DNA of 64,000 nucleotides from Paenibacillus timonensis (lineage in GTDB: Bacteria > Bacillota > Bacilli > Paenibacillales > Paenibacillaceae): positions 1 to 64,000 of the forward strand of contig NZ_WNZY01000018.1 of the NCBI RefSeq assembly GCF_009725205.1, given 5' to 3'. The translations under genes were made by a program, and so were the position numbers. The notes below the pieces were generated by a model that saw only the letters and a program-made list of their open reading frames with translations, had not been told where the DNA came from and did no database searches. This document shows, one piece after another, positions 43,504 to 52,002 of this stretch; position 1 is the stretch's first letter; each line of letters opens with the position of its first letter.

Positions 43504-43694
43504 AATAGCGTTAAGCCTTTACCTTATTGGGCCTAATTGAGCATCAACCACGTGAAATAGAGTGAATCATTCACCTTATTTCATAGGTGGAGCACGGAAA
43601 AGTGGTGTTTCGGAGTAAATAGCGTGATGAAATGTTCTTATAGCTCGATTTTAGCTGTAATTCTGCGAAATAAGATGATTTTATAACGCTATCT
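43503..43694. repeat. Array of four degenerate 26-base units in a convergent intergenic region
   Basis: Units start at 43503, 43555, 43617 (forward) and 43669 (inverted), so spacings are 52, 62 and 52. The shared pattern is roughly ARATAGMGTKA-N9-CTTATW. The second unit is itself nearly a perfect palindrome (TGAAATA...TATTTCA, 43553-43583). The stretch between the AraC and DUF2500 genes holds nothing else except the terminator. Confidence 0.65.
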
Positions 43695-43704
43695 TAGAAG
43701 GCAA

Positions 43705-43745
43705 AGGAGGTGCCCCAAAATCACACTTGGGACACCTCTTTTTGC
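43705..43745. terminator. Terminator between convergent genes
   Basis: AGGAGGTGCCCCAA pairs with TTGGGACACCTCT and runs into T residues on the plus strand; the minus strand also has an A/T-rich tail. Confidence 0.8.
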
Positions 43746-43751
43746 TTCCAA

Positions 43752-44192
43752 TTAGTACGTGCCGCTACTTGGACGTTGCGCCGTATCGCGCTCGAACGCC
43801 ACAATCCAATCGCCCTGGACGGCGGCATAACCGACATCGCCTTCGGCGACGAGGCCGTACAAATTCTTCACGTCTAAATATTCCTGACGGCTGCCGTTAT
43901 CAAACTCCAACGTGATGTAATAGTACGTCCGGGAAGAGGAGCTATGCATCGCGTTGTTATCATTCATGTGACTGGAGCTGTGCTTCACGTCCATTCGTTT
44001 AGAGACAATTCGCGCATATCTCGTATCCCGCGGGGAGCGGGCGTTTTTGGCGTAACGGACCCCATTGGAAACCAATAGCACAATGAAGATAACAAAGAAT
44101 ATGACCATAAATACGGGAACGATCGTAAACATAATATCGCCCCCGCCCCCGAAACCGCCTCCGCCAAACGGAGAGGGATCGAATCCACCCAT
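43752..44192 (-). CDS. DUF2500 family membrane-anchored protein
   Basis: The protein has 146 residues. A Gly-rich N-terminus (GGGGFGGGGD) is followed by one membrane helix (about 21-44) and a soluble beta domain with TARYARIVSKR-like and YYYITLEFDNGSRQEYLD stretches typical of DUF2500. Function unknown; probably a membrane-anchored protein. A strong GGAGG site precedes the start. Confidence 0.82.
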   Translation of the reverse strand: MGGFDPSPFGGGGFGGGGDIMFTIVPVFMVIFFVIFIVLLVSNGVRYAKNARSPRDTRYARIVSKRMDVKHSSSHMNDNNAMHSSSSRTYYYITLEFDNGSRQEYLDVKNLYGLVAEGDVGYAAVQGDWIVAFERDTAQRPSSGTY

Positions 44193-44282
44193 AGGTTCCG
44201 CCTCCTTTTCTTCCTTATATACGCGAAAAAGGAAATATTGTTTCAGGCTACCCCAAAACCTGGGTGGACGGACTTCCCTGGA

Positions 44283-44311
44283 TTGTGAACGAATACGAAT
44301 TGTGATAAACT
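44283..44311 (+). promoter_or_regulatory. Candidate hflX leader promoter
   Basis: TTGTGA (44283-44288), a 17-base spacer, then TAAACT (44306-44311). Each box matches consensus at four of six positions. Confidence 0.4.
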
Positions 44312-44343
44312 GGAATCACTATGAAAAGAACGGAGGGTTCCCC

Positions 44344-44385
44344 GTGTTGTACATTAAATTCCGTTTTACCACTTTGCGCGGCTAA
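44344..44385 (+). CDS. Putative 13-residue leader peptide of hflX
   Basis: GTG 44344 follows CGGAGGG at a spacing of six. The peptide would read MLYIKFRFTTLRG and stop at TAA 44383. Short leader ORFs with a strong ribosome site are typical of antibiotic-induced attenuators. The cationic, aromatic peptide might stall a ribosome. This is inference. Confidence 0.45.
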   Translation: MLYIKFRFTTLRG

Positions 44386-44406
44386 TTGAATACTGCCAAA
44401 GGCTCT

Positions 44407-44415
44407 GCACCTGTG
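44407..44415 (+). promoter_or_regulatory. Antiterminator arm
   Basis: GCACCTGTG is a perfect nine-base complement of CACAGGTGC (44562-44570), the left side of the hflX terminator, so the two structures exclude each other. Confidence 0.55.
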
Positions 44416-44558
44416 CAGGGCGAACGGGATAGGTGTGCTATGATAAAGGGAACCGCATGGAACCTTAGAATAGAATATGCCTGATTTGGCCGGGAACGCG
44501 AACGGGGATCGATATCCTCAGTTTGTGGGTTTCGGGCTGTTTTGGGAACCGTTTGCGT

Positions 44559-44591
44559 AAACACAGGTGCCGTGCCTGTGTTTATTTTTTT
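44559..44591 (+). terminator. Leader terminator directly before hflX
   Basis: AAACACAGG (44559-44567) pairs with CCTGTGTTT (44575-44583) and is followed by a run of T. It lies 22 bases before the hflX start, with no plus-strand gene upstream to terminate other than the leader. Confidence 0.8.
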
Positions 44592-44612
44592 CCTAAAGGG
44601 AGGAACTCAGAT

Positions 44613-45893
44613 ATGACGGAACAACAAACATTGGAGCAAAAAGCCATCTTGGTTGGCGTAAATTTGAATCATCAGGCGGATTTCGACTATTCCATGGAAG
44701 AGTTGGCTAATTTGACGGAGGCTTGCGACATTGAAGTCGTTGGCGTGCTTACGCAAAATCTGCCTAAGGTTACCCCGTCGCATTATATCGGCACGGGCAA
44801 AATCGAAGAGGTGCGGGCGCTCATGGAAGCGCACGAAGGGAATCTCGTCATCTTCAACGACGAGTTGTCCCCGTCGCAGCTCCGCAACCTGGAGTCCGAT
44901 CTGCAGTGCAAGGTCATTGACCGAACGCTGCTGATCCTGGATATTTTTGCGGAGCGGGCCAAAACCCGCGAGGCTCAGCTTCAGGTCGAGGTGGCCCGGC
45001 TGAAGTACATGCTGCCGCGGCTGATCGGGCTGCGGGAATCGCTAGGACGCCAGAGCGGCGGGGTCGGCACAAAGAACCGCGGTGCGGGGGAAACGAAGCT
45101 GGAACTCGACCGTCGGCGAATCGAGGAGAAGATCACCGCGCTCAGCCGCGAACTGGAGACGCTGGTTGCCCACCGCCAAACGCAGCGCAAGCAACGCAAG
45201 AAGAACGACGTGCCCGTCGTATCGCTTGTCGGGTATACTAACGCCGGCAAATCGACGATCATGAATGCGCTGCTGGAGACGTACAGTCCCGGTCAGGAGA
45301 AGCAGGTGCTCGAGAAGGATATGCTGTTCGCCACGCTGGAGACGTCCGTCCGCAATATCCCGCTGGAGGATAACAAGGCGTTTCTCCTGACGGATACGGT
45401 TGGATTTGTGAGCAAGCTGCCGCATCATCTGGTCAAGGCGTTCCGATCTACGCTGGAGGAGGTCTCCGAAGCCGATCTGCTGATTCACGTCGTCGATTAT
45501 TCCAACCCGGAATTTGCAAGGATGATCGAAATCACCCATCAGACGTTAAAAGAAATCGGCATCACCGATATCCCGGCGATCTATGCCTATAACAAGTCCG
45601 ATCGGACGGATCAGGCAATCCCTGACGTACAAGGAGACATCATCTATCTCGCGGCCAAACCTCGCATCGGGATCGCCGAGCTGGTGAATGAAATTCGCGG
45701 CCGGATTTTCAAAGACTACATCAAATGTACGATGCTGATTCCTTTCGATAAAGGATCGCTGGTGTCTTATCTGAACGAGCACGCCAATGTGCTGGATACG
45801 AGTTATGAAGCCGAAGGGACGAAGCTGGCTTTGGAGTGCCGGCAGAGCGACTACGGAAGATACCAGGAGTATGTGATCGAAGCGTCAGAATGA
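44613..45893 (+). CDS. hflX: Ribosome-associated GTPase HflX
   Basis: The protein has 426 residues from ATG 44613 (GGGAGGAA upstream). The N-terminal HflX domain has SPSQLRNLE and the Gly-rich GGVGTKNRGAGETKLELDRR. The G domain has the P-loop GYTNAGKST (207-215), DTVGF and NKSD. HflX splits stalled 70S ribosomes after stress, and some Bacillota paralogues (Listeria HflXr) give resistance to ribosome-targeting antibiotics. The attenuator-like leader fits induction by such drugs; whether this is a resistance type cannot be told from sequence alone. Confidence 0.92.
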   Translation: MTEQQTLEQKAILVGVNLNHQADFDYSMEELANLTEACDIEVVGVLTQNLPKVTPSHYIGTGKIEEVRALMEAHEGNLVIFNDELSPSQLRNLESDLQCKVIDRTLLILDIFAERAKTREAQLQVEVARLKYMLPRLIGLRESLGRQSGGVGTKNRGAGETKLELDRRRIEEKITALSRELETLVAHRQTQRKQRKKNDVPVVSLVGYTNAGKSTIMNALLETYSPGQEKQVLEKDMLFATLETSVRNIPLEDNKAFLLTDTVGFVSKLPHHLVKAFRSTLEEVSEADLLIHVVDYSNPEFARMIEITHQTLKEIGITDIPAIYAYNKSDRTDQAIPDVQGDIIYLAAKPRIGIAELVNEIRGRIFKDYIKCTMLIPFDKGSLVSYLNEHANVLDTSYEAEGTKLALECRQSDYGRYQEYVIEASE

Positions 45894-46022
45894 CGGGAGA
45901 TAGATAGGTGCCTGGGTCCGGGGCGATGCGCGGCGATCGTTTCGAAAACGGTTGTCGGATGAGTGGGGAAGACGTATAATAGCCCTCAAAACACGTCTTT
46001 CTAACAAAGGAGATCAACAAAC

Positions 46023-46493
46023 ATGTCCGATATGTTAGTAAAATTATACGATCTGCCCCCGTTCGAATCGGTGGAGCAGTACGAGGCGCGTACCGGGATC
46101 ACCATCCGCCGGGCCCTTGCCCCGGAGAAGCACGTGGTCTCGAAATGGGTGGGCGAGCACTTCGATATGCGCTGGGTCAGCGAATGCGAAGTGGGGTTCG
46201 CCCGCGCGCCGATTACCTGCATCATCGCCACGGAGAACGGCAAGCTGCTTGGGTTCGCCTGCTACGATACCACGATGAAAGGGTTCTTCGGACCGACCGG
46301 TGTCGATGAGCAAGAGCGAGGCCGGGGCATTGGCAAACAACTGCTGCTCTATACGCTCTATCTGATGCGAATGGACGGATACGGTTATGCCGCGATCGGC
46401 GGAGCGGGCCCGAAGGATTTCTACGCCAAGGCGACCGGCGCGGTCGTCATCGAGGGCTCGGAGCCCGGAATATACAAAGGGATGCTGCGATAA
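46023..46493 (+). CDS. GNAT family N-acetyltransferase
   Basis: The product has 156 residues. The acetyl-CoA binding motif is GVDEQERGRGIGKQLL (near residue 100), followed by YAAIGGAGPKDFYAK. The N-terminal 30 residues (DLPPFESVEQYEARTGITIRR) are typical of a small group of uncharacterised GNATs in Bacillota. Substrate unknown. A terminator overlaps its end. Confidence 0.87.
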   Translation: MSDMLVKLYDLPPFESVEQYEARTGITIRRALAPEKHVVSKWVGEHFDMRWVSECEVGFARAPITCIIATENGKLLGFACYDTTMKGFFGPTGVDEQERGRGIGKQLLLYTLYLMRMDGYGYAAIGGAGPKDFYAKATGAVVIEGSEPGIYKGMLR

Positions 46494-46511
46494 TGCAGCA
46501 TCCCTTTTTTT
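46478..46511 (+). terminator. Terminator overlapping the acetyltransferase stop
   Basis: AAGGGATGCTGC pairs with GCAGCATCCCTT and is followed by T residues. The left arm lies inside the coding sequence. Confidence 0.9.
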
Positions 46512-46521
46512 GTAGCCATTG

Positions 46522-46704
46522 TAACGGACTTCAGAGACGTTATTAGCAGCAACGGCACGTTTTCGTAAATCTAACGGACTGAGATAACGTTATTCTGCTC
46601 CAATGGGTTACCAATCCACTAACTGGAGCTGAATAACGGCATTGGGGTCCGTTACACCGGGAAATGTCTGGGAAATAGGCCAATAACGTCATTACGGTCC
46701 GTTA
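46522..46704. repeat. Array of four 23-base units, two direct and two inverted
   Basis: Every unit fits TAACGGAC-N8-CGTTATT exactly. Units start at 46522 and 46572 (forward) and 46632 and 46682 (inverted), so spacings are 50, 60 and 50. The central gap has its own inverted pair GCTCCA/TGGAGC. The array lies between two convergent genes. It is not CRISPR: spacers are unequal, orientations mixed and the units vary. Confidence 0.8.
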
Positions 46705-46744
46705 GCCGTTAACCTGCATAGCTCCCGTATAGCTTCCGCTCCCG

Positions 46745-48364
46745 CTAGACTGCCGGCAGCGTCACCTTGAAGGCCGTGCCCTGGCCCGGCGCGCTGTCGA
46801 CTTCGATGGCGCCGCCGTGGGCTTCGACGATCGATTGCGAGATCGACAGCCCAAGTCCGGCCCCGCCTTGACTGCGCGTGCGGGAGGCGTCGATGCGGTA
46901 AAACCGCTCGAACACATGCGGCAGATGCTCGGCAGCGATCCCGGGGCCGTTGTCCCGCACCTCCAGCTGGGCCCAGCTCGGCAAGCCTGATAGACGTACA
47001 GTGATCTTCCCTTGCCGTGGGTCGGTGTGCTGCACCGCGTTATGGAACAGGTTCAGAACCACCTGTTTGATCTTGTCGCAATCGCACATCGCGGTCAGCC
47101 CCGGCTGGAGTTCGAACCGCACCTCGCGCTCCCCGGCCAGCATCCGTAGATGCGGTTCCATCTCCGCGATCACCTCGTCCAGCCGCACTTGTGTCCGCTG
47201 GACGACCGGGGTTCGGTCAAGCTTGGCAAGCGTCAACAGGTCCTCGACCAGCTTCTTCATTCGCTGCGATTCGCCCAGCATGCTGTTCAACGCAGTGTGC
47301 AGCTGCTCCGGCCGGTTTGCGGCTCCTCGCAGCAACACCTCCAAGAAGCCGTGTATTGAAGTGAGCGGCGTCCGCAGCTCATGGGAAGCGTCGGCCACGA
47401 ACCGGCGCATCTGTTCCTTGGCTTCGCGCTCGGCTTCGAACGATTCCTCCAGCCGTTCCATCATCCCGTTAAAGGAGACGCCTAGCCGATCGATTTCCGA
47501 TTGGCCGGATGCGGCCGTGAATCGGTTGCCGAGATTGCCGGCATTCGTATCTTCCACGGTGTGCACCATTTGGTTCAGCGGCGTTAAGGCCCGGCGTAAG
47601 ATCGGCAGATATAGCGCTAGTCCGCCGGCTAGCGCCAGAAGAGAGAGTCCTACGAACGTCAGCAGTTGGCGCATCACGACTTCGCGCAGTGGCGCAGTAT
47701 AGGTGCCCATTTGTACGAGCCAGGATTTCTCGCCTTGTTCACCCGGCAAACCGACAGAACGAAAGACAACCAACTGTTCCTTTCCGTCCTCATCCTCGAT
47801 GACATGGTAACCCGTCGGACCCGGTCGCCCGAGCGTGTCTCCTTCGAACAAGGCGGCATATTCGGCATCGGTAAGACGGGGTGCAGCTACGCCGGATTCG
47901 GCGTTTAAGTCGATGAACCCGCTGTCGCTGTTGATGATTGCCAGCGAGGTGTCAGGGATAAACAATTGCGGAGGACGCCCGTCATTTTCTTCTCCGCCCC
48001 CTTCTCCGATACTGGGTTTATCGCCACTCGTCCCGATCCCGCCAGCATCCGCCTCCGGCTTCGGCGCGCCCCAATGCTCGGCGGGTTGCCCCGCCCGAGT
48101 GAATACGTCCCGGAGCGGGCCGCGCATCTGCGAGACCATCGTTTCGGCTTGGTTCTTATATAAGAAGTCTTTCATGATCACGTATTGAAATACACCGATC
48201 AGGATCAGGAGCGCGGCTAGCAACAGCAGGGATCGGGATAGCAGCTGAAAGCGAAGCGAGCTCGGGGAGAAGCGGCTTCGCAGCCCTCTGATCAACCGCT
48301 TCCCAGCGAAAGCGAACCGCTTTCCGCCAGTCTTTGTCCGGCTTCCGCCGGCAAGGGGCTTCAT
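46745..48364 (-). CDS. Sensor histidine kinase, OmpR-system type
   Basis: The protein has 539 residues: a basic N-terminus, a membrane helix (about 43-64), an extracytoplasmic domain with a Gly/Glu-rich stretch (about 65-230), a second helix (about 232-256), HAMP (RRALTPLNQMVHTVEDT), phospho-His328 in DASHELRTPL, and an ATPase domain with NLFHNAVQHT, DNGPGI and GGAGLGLSI. The start overlaps the stop of the response regulator gene (ATGA). Signal unknown. Confidence 0.92.
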   Translation of the reverse strand: MKPLAGGSRTKTGGKRFAFAGKRLIRGLRSRFSPSSLRFQLLSRSLLLLAALLILIGVFQYVIMKDFLYKNQAETMVSQMRGPLRDVFTRAGQPAEHWGAPKPEADAGGIGTSGDKPSIGEGGGEENDGRPPQLFIPDTSLAIINSDSGFIDLNAESGVAAPRLTDAEYAALFEGDTLGRPGPTGYHVIEDEDGKEQLVVFRSVGLPGEQGEKSWLVQMGTYTAPLREVVMRQLLTFVGLSLLALAGGLALYLPILRRALTPLNQMVHTVEDTNAGNLGNRFTAASGQSEIDRLGVSFNGMMERLEESFEAEREAKEQMRRFVADASHELRTPLTSIHGFLEVLLRGAANRPEQLHTALNSMLGESQRMKKLVEDLLTLAKLDRTPVVQRTQVRLDEVIAEMEPHLRMLAGEREVRFELQPGLTAMCDCDKIKQVVLNLFHNAVQHTDPRQGKITVRLSGLPSWAQLEVRDNGPGIAAEHLPHVFERFYRIDASRTRSQGGAGLGLSISQSIVEAHGGAIEVDSAPGQGTAFKVTLPAV

Positions 48365-49047
48365 GGCAGATCGACGCGGTAGCCCGCGCCCCGCAGCGTT
48401 CGGATCAGCCGATGCTCCTGATCATTCAATTTTTCGCGGAGAGAGCGAATGTAGACCTCTACGATATTCTCCTCGCCGCCGAAGTCGTAACCCCAGACTT
48501 TATCCAAAATCGTCGTTTTGCTCAAGACGATCCCATGGTTAAGCACCAAATATTTCAACAGTTCGTATTCGGTAGGGGATAATTCCAGCACTCGCTCCGA
48601 ATACGAAATTTCCTTGCGGCGATCGTTCAGGCGGAACGGGCCGATAGCCACTTCGCCGAACAGCGCCGGAAACTGATTGCGCAAGCGCGCACCGATCCGG
48701 GCCAGCAGCTCCTCGAAGCTGAACGGTTTAACAACGTAATCGTCCGCGCCAAGGGTCAGCCCCTTGACTCGATCCTCCACCTCATCCTTCGCCGTCAGCA
48801 TGATGATAGCCACGTTCTCGCCGTTCTTCCGCAGGAGCCGGCAAACTTCCCAGCCGTCCATCCCCGGCATCATCACGTCCAGCACGATGACGTGCGGTTG
48901 AAACTCGGCTGCGATCGCGACCGCGTTCATGCCGTCGCCGGCAGTACGCACCTCAAAACCTTCGTTTTGCAGCCCCAACTCGAGGAACTGTACAATATGA
49001 GGTTCATCGTCAACTAGCAGCACTTTTGCCCCTTTGACTTGGTTCAT
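48361..49047 (-). CDS. OmpR/PhoB-type response regulator
   Basis: The start is placed at ATG 49047, nine bases after AAGGGGG; an ATG at 49056 is too close. The 228 residues comprise a receiver domain (LVDDEP; phospho-Asp57 in VIVLDVMMPG; KPFSFEELLARI) and a winged helix with LSPTEYELLKYLVLNHG and EVYIRSLREKL. Partner of the coupled kinase. Confidence 0.92.
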   Translation of the reverse strand: MNQVKGAKVLLVDDEPHIVQFLELGLQNEGFEVRTAGDGMNAVAIAAEFQPHVIVLDVMMPGMDGWEVCRLLRKNGENVAIIMLTAKDEVEDRVKGLTLGADDYVVKPFSFEELLARIGARLRNQFPALFGEVAIGPFRLNDRRKEISYSERVLELSPTEYELLKYLVLNHGIVLSKTTILDKVWGYDFGGEENIVEVYIRSLREKLNDQEHRLIRTLRGAGYRVDLP

Positions 49048-49255
49048 TGAAATCATCCCCCTTGCGCCTATCCATTCGTTGTCAATCCAACGCTGATGTC
49101 TCCATTATGCGAGATGATGCTGAGCGTTTGCTGAATGCCGACTGAAGGTCGACTGAGCACCAAAGGAAAAAGTTCAGCTCTCAAAAGAGCCATGTGTTGA
49201 TCGTACCCGGTTTGTCCGGGGATGTAAATCGCAGAAGTCGCGCGGGGCTGCGCTC

Positions 49256-49285
49256 TTGATTGCTCCTCCGTTAATAAGCTATACT
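49256..49285 (+). promoter_or_regulatory. Sigma-A promoter of ppaC
   Basis: TTGATT (49256-49261), an 18-base spacer, and TATACT (49280-49285). Confidence 0.6.
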
Positions 49286-49320
49286 TTTGACATGAAATCA
49301 TGTTAAAGGGGAGTAATGAG

Positions 49321-50253
49321 ATGGAAAAAGTATTGATTTTCGGTCATAAAAATCCCGATACGGATACGATTTGTTCAGCGATCGCATATGCGGATCTGAA
49401 GTCCAAGCTGGGTTGGAACGTGGAGCCCGTGCGTCTGGGCAACGTCAATGGGGAAACGGCTTTTGCGCTGGAGCGTTTCGGTTTTGAAGCGCCGCGTCTA
49501 GTTGAAACGGTAGCCGGTGAAGTCAAGGATGTAATCCTGGTCGACCATAACGAGCGTCAACAAAGCGTCTCCGATATCGATCAGGTGCGTGTGGCCGAGG
49601 TCATCGACCATCACCGAATTGCCAACTTCGAAACGAGCGGACCGCTGTACTATCGGGCTGAACCGGTGGGCTGCACCGCAACCATTTTGAATAAAATGTA
49701 CAAAGAAAACGGCGTAGCCGTACCGGCCAACATCGCCGGCCTTATGCTGTCTGCCATCATTTCCGATTCCCTGTTGTTCAAATCGCCGACCTGTACCGAG
49801 CAGGACGTCGCCGCTGCGCGGGAGTTGGCCGAAATCGCTGGCGTCAACGCCGAGGAGTACGGACTGGACATGCTGAAAGCCGGAGCAGACCTCAGTGATA
49901 AGACGATCGAACAGCTCATTTCTCTGGATGCCAAAGAGTTCGAAATGGGCGGAGCCAAAGTGGAAATCGCTCAGGTGAACGCAGTGGATGTGAACGATGT
50001 CTTGTCCCGCCAAAGCGAAGTTGAGGCGGCTCTGAACGGCATCATCGCCAGCAAAGGTCTGGATCTGTTCTTGTTTGTCGTGACCGACATCCTGAACAAT
50101 GATTCCGTTGGTTTGGCTCTGGGGAAGGCAGCCGATGCAGTGGAGCAAGCTTATAATGTGAAGCTTACCGACAACAAAGCGGTGCTGAAGGGCGTCGTAT
50201 CCCGCAAATCGCAAATCGTGCCGGTGCTGACGGACATCTTCAATAAACGATAA
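49321..50253 (+). CDS. ppaC: Manganese-dependent inorganic pyrophosphatase, family II
   Basis: The product has 310 residues from ATG 49321. DHH-family metal motifs are present: GHKNPDTDT (His9, Asp13, Asp15), VDHNE (Asp75) and DHHR (His97, His98); the C-terminal DHHA2 domain has [12 protein letters not shown]. It hydrolyses pyrophosphate to phosphate in the cytoplasm and drives biosynthetic reactions. Length and motifs match B. subtilis PpaC. It is transcribed alone, with its own promoter and terminator. Confidence 0.95.
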   Translation: MEKVLIFGHKNPDTDTICSAIAYADLKSKLGWNVEPVRLGNVNGETAFALERFGFEAPRLVETVAGEVKDVILVDHNERQQSVSDIDQVRVAEVIDHHRIANFETSGPLYYRAEPVGCTATILNKMYKENGVAVPANIAGLMLSAIISDSLLFKSPTCTEQDVAAARELAEIAGVNAEEYGLDMLKAGADLSDKTIEQLISLDAKEFEMGGAKVEIAQVNAVDVNDVLSRQSEVEAALNGIIASKGLDLFLFVVTDILNNDSVGLALGKAADAVEQAYNVKLTDNKAVLKGVVSRKSQIVPVLTDIFNKR

Positions 50254-50271
50254 TATTCTCTGAATGACCGA

Positions 50272-50300
50272 GAGCCTTGCCTGACGGCAAGGTTCTTTTT
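50272..50300 (+). terminator. ppaC terminator
   Basis: GAGCCTTGC pairs with GCAAGGTTC around six bases, followed by T residues. Confidence 0.9.
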
Positions 50301-50368
50301 GTTATGTAACTAGTCAAATTTTAAAGTATTCCGGGGCTGCAGGTAGGAAAGCCGAGCAATTCCCACAC

Positions 50369-50380
50369 TTAAGCGCTTAA
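50369..50380. promoter_or_regulatory. Perfect 12-base palindrome upstream of the SulP gene
   Basis: TTAAGCGCTTAA, about 57 bases before the predicted transcription start. It is a possible regulator site; the regulator is unknown. Confidence 0.4.
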
Positions 50381-50396
50381 ATGCAGGGTTGGAGGT

Positions 50397-50425
50397 TTGA
50401 GCGGCGATTCGATCTTTACTATAAT
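50397..50425 (+). promoter_or_regulatory. Sigma-A promoter of the SulP gene
   Basis: TTGAGC (50397-50402), a 17-base spacer, then TATAAT (50420-50425). Confidence 0.7.
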
Positions 50426-50485
50426 CTAGGACGTTGCGCGTTGCACCGGTCCTGTTTGTGATTTAAGAAAGAGGGGGATTTTTAC

Positions 50486-51940
50486 TTGCTTCATCATTTG
50501 AATATAAAACGGGTTTGGTTTTCCAACTCCCGAAGTGATGTGTTGTCCGGTCTGACGGTAGCTTTTGCCTTGATCCCTGAGGCGATTGCGTTCTCGATTC
50601 TGGCCGGCGTGAGCCCCATGGTTGGGTTGTACGCTTCCTTTAGTATCGCTGTCGTGATTGCGTTCGCCGGCGGGCGGCCGGGCATGATCTCTGCGGCTAC
50701 CGGCGCGATGGCGCTGCTGATGGGCGGACTCGTTCGCGAACATGGAATCGAGTATTTGTTTGCGGCCACGGTTTTGGCTGGGGTTTTGCAAATCATCATG
50801 GGTTATCTGAAATTGGGCCGATTCATCAGCTTCTTGCCGCATCCGGTGATGACCGGGTTTGTGAATGCATTAGCTATTTTGATTTTTATGGCGCAACTCA
50901 CCCATTTCGAGAAACAAGGTTGGCTGATGTACGGGTTAGTGGCGTTAACGCTCGCGATCATCTATCTATTTCCGCGATTGACCAAAGCGGTTCCTTCCGC
51001 CCTGGTTGCGATCATCGCGGTCTCCGTATTAACCATCTCACTGCATCTGGATGTGAGAACGGTCGGCGACATGGGCGCAATAACGTCAGCGTTGCCGGCG
51101 TTCCATCTTCCCGAAGTTGGAATCACCTGGGACATGCTGAAGACTATCTTCCCGGTGTCGTTGTCGCTAGCATTCGTAGGGCTGTTAGAATCGCTCATGA
51201 CCGCAACGCTGATCGATGAGATCACGGATACATCAAGTGACAAGAACCGTGAAATGAAGGGCCAAGGGTTGGCGAATATCGTGACTGGATTTTTCGGGGG
51301 GATGGCGGGCTGTGCTATGATCGGGCAGTCGATGATCAACATGAAATCCGGCGGTCGGACGAGGCTGTCGACGTTGGTCTCTGGCATGGGCCTTCTGTTC
51401 TTGGTCATCGTCTTAGGGGACGTAGTTCAACAGATTCCGATGGCGGCGCTTGTTGGCGTCATGTTTATGGTATCGATCGGCACCTTCGATTGGAATTCCC
51501 TGACATCGCTTCGCAAGGTTCCCGTGTCGGACGCCCTTGTCATGGTGGTGACGGTGGTGGCCGTGGTTGCGACGGATAACCTGTCCATCGGCGTGGGGAT
51601 GGGCGTCTTGCTCAGCGCGTTATCCTTCGCCTGGAAAATGGCCCGAATCCGGACTTCCGTCCGTGAGGAGCAAGGAGCCAAAACTTATGTCGTCGCCGGA
51701 CAGCTCTTCTTCGGAACGGTGAGTCATTTTCTGCAGGAGTTTGATGCAGCCGGCGATCCGCAGCGGGTGGCGGTGGACTTTTCGAAGTCGCATGTATGGG
51801 ATCAGTCGGCCGTGAACGCGATTTCGAAACTGATTCTCAAATATCATCAACTGGGCAAGGAAATCCGCATCATCGGATTAAACGAGGAGAGCACGAGACT
51901 GATCGAACGGGTAGGGTTATCTGCTCCTTCAGGGCATTAA
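50486..51940 (+). CDS. SulP family anion transporter with STAS domain
   Basis: The protein has 484 residues with a TTG start after GAGGGGG. It has 10-12 membrane helices, with the SulP signatures ALIPEAIAFSILAGVSPMVGLY near the start and TGFVNALAILIF near residue 130. A C-terminal STAS domain (about 400-484) ends GLNEESTRLIERVG. Members move sulfate, bicarbonate or other anions; this short bacterial type cannot be assigned further. Confidence 0.9.
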   Translation: MLHHLNIKRVWFSNSRSDVLSGLTVAFALIPEAIAFSILAGVSPMVGLYASFSIAVVIAFAGGRPGMISAATGAMALLMGGLVREHGIEYLFAATVLAGVLQIIMGYLKLGRFISFLPHPVMTGFVNALAILIFMAQLTHFEKQGWLMYGLVALTLAIIYLFPRLTKAVPSALVAIIAVSVLTISLHLDVRTVGDMGAITSALPAFHLPEVGITWDMLKTIFPVSLSLAFVGLLESLMTATLIDEITDTSSDKNREMKGQGLANIVTGFFGGMAGCAMIGQSMINMKSGGRTRLSTLVSGMGLLFLVIVLGDVVQQIPMAALVGVMFMVSIGTFDWNSLTSLRKVPVSDALVMVVTVVAVVATDNLSIGVGMGVLLSALSFAWKMARIRTSVREEQGAKTYVVAGQLFFGTVSHFLQEFDAAGDPQRVAVDFSKSHVWDQSAVNAISKLILKYHQLGKEIRIIGLNEESTRLIERVGLSAPSGH

Positions 51941-51951
51941 TGAACGACAAA

Positions 51952-51996
51952 AAAGGCTGTTCGCAGGGGATGAACCCTACGAGCAGCCTTTATCTA
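51952..51996. terminator. Bidirectional terminator
   Basis: AAAGGCTGTTCG (51952-51963) pairs with CGAGCAGCCTTT (51980-51991), with further pairing inside. It serves the SulP gene and the convergent minus-strand gene. Confidence 0.8.
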
Positions 51997-52002
51997 TATC
52001 TA

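Larger units (their letters stand above)
44193..44612 (+). other. 420-base hflX leader region with attenuator parts
   Basis: No long gene fits here. It holds a candidate promoter (44283-44311), a 13-codon leader ORF, an arm complementary to the terminator stem, a second possible extended -10 (TGCTATGAT, 44436-44444), a 27-codon ORF (44477-44560) and an intrinsic terminator just before hflX. Confidence 0.6.

Noticed and set aside
44559-44591. Terminator of an upstream protein gene
   Set aside because: No plus-strand gene other than short leader ORFs lies upstream; the preceding gene is on the other strand, so a leader attenuator is more likely.
46522-46704. CRISPR array
   Set aside because: Only four units, mixed orientation, unequal gaps and a variable core within the unit; no cas gene nearby.
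46950-47702. 250-codon plus-strand open frame, Ser/Arg-rich
   Set aside because: Composition is typical of a reverse-complement shadow; the minus strand encodes a full histidine kinase.
49498-50214. 238-codon minus-strand open frame
   Set aside because: Antisense to ppaC, which has all family II pyrophosphatase motifs.
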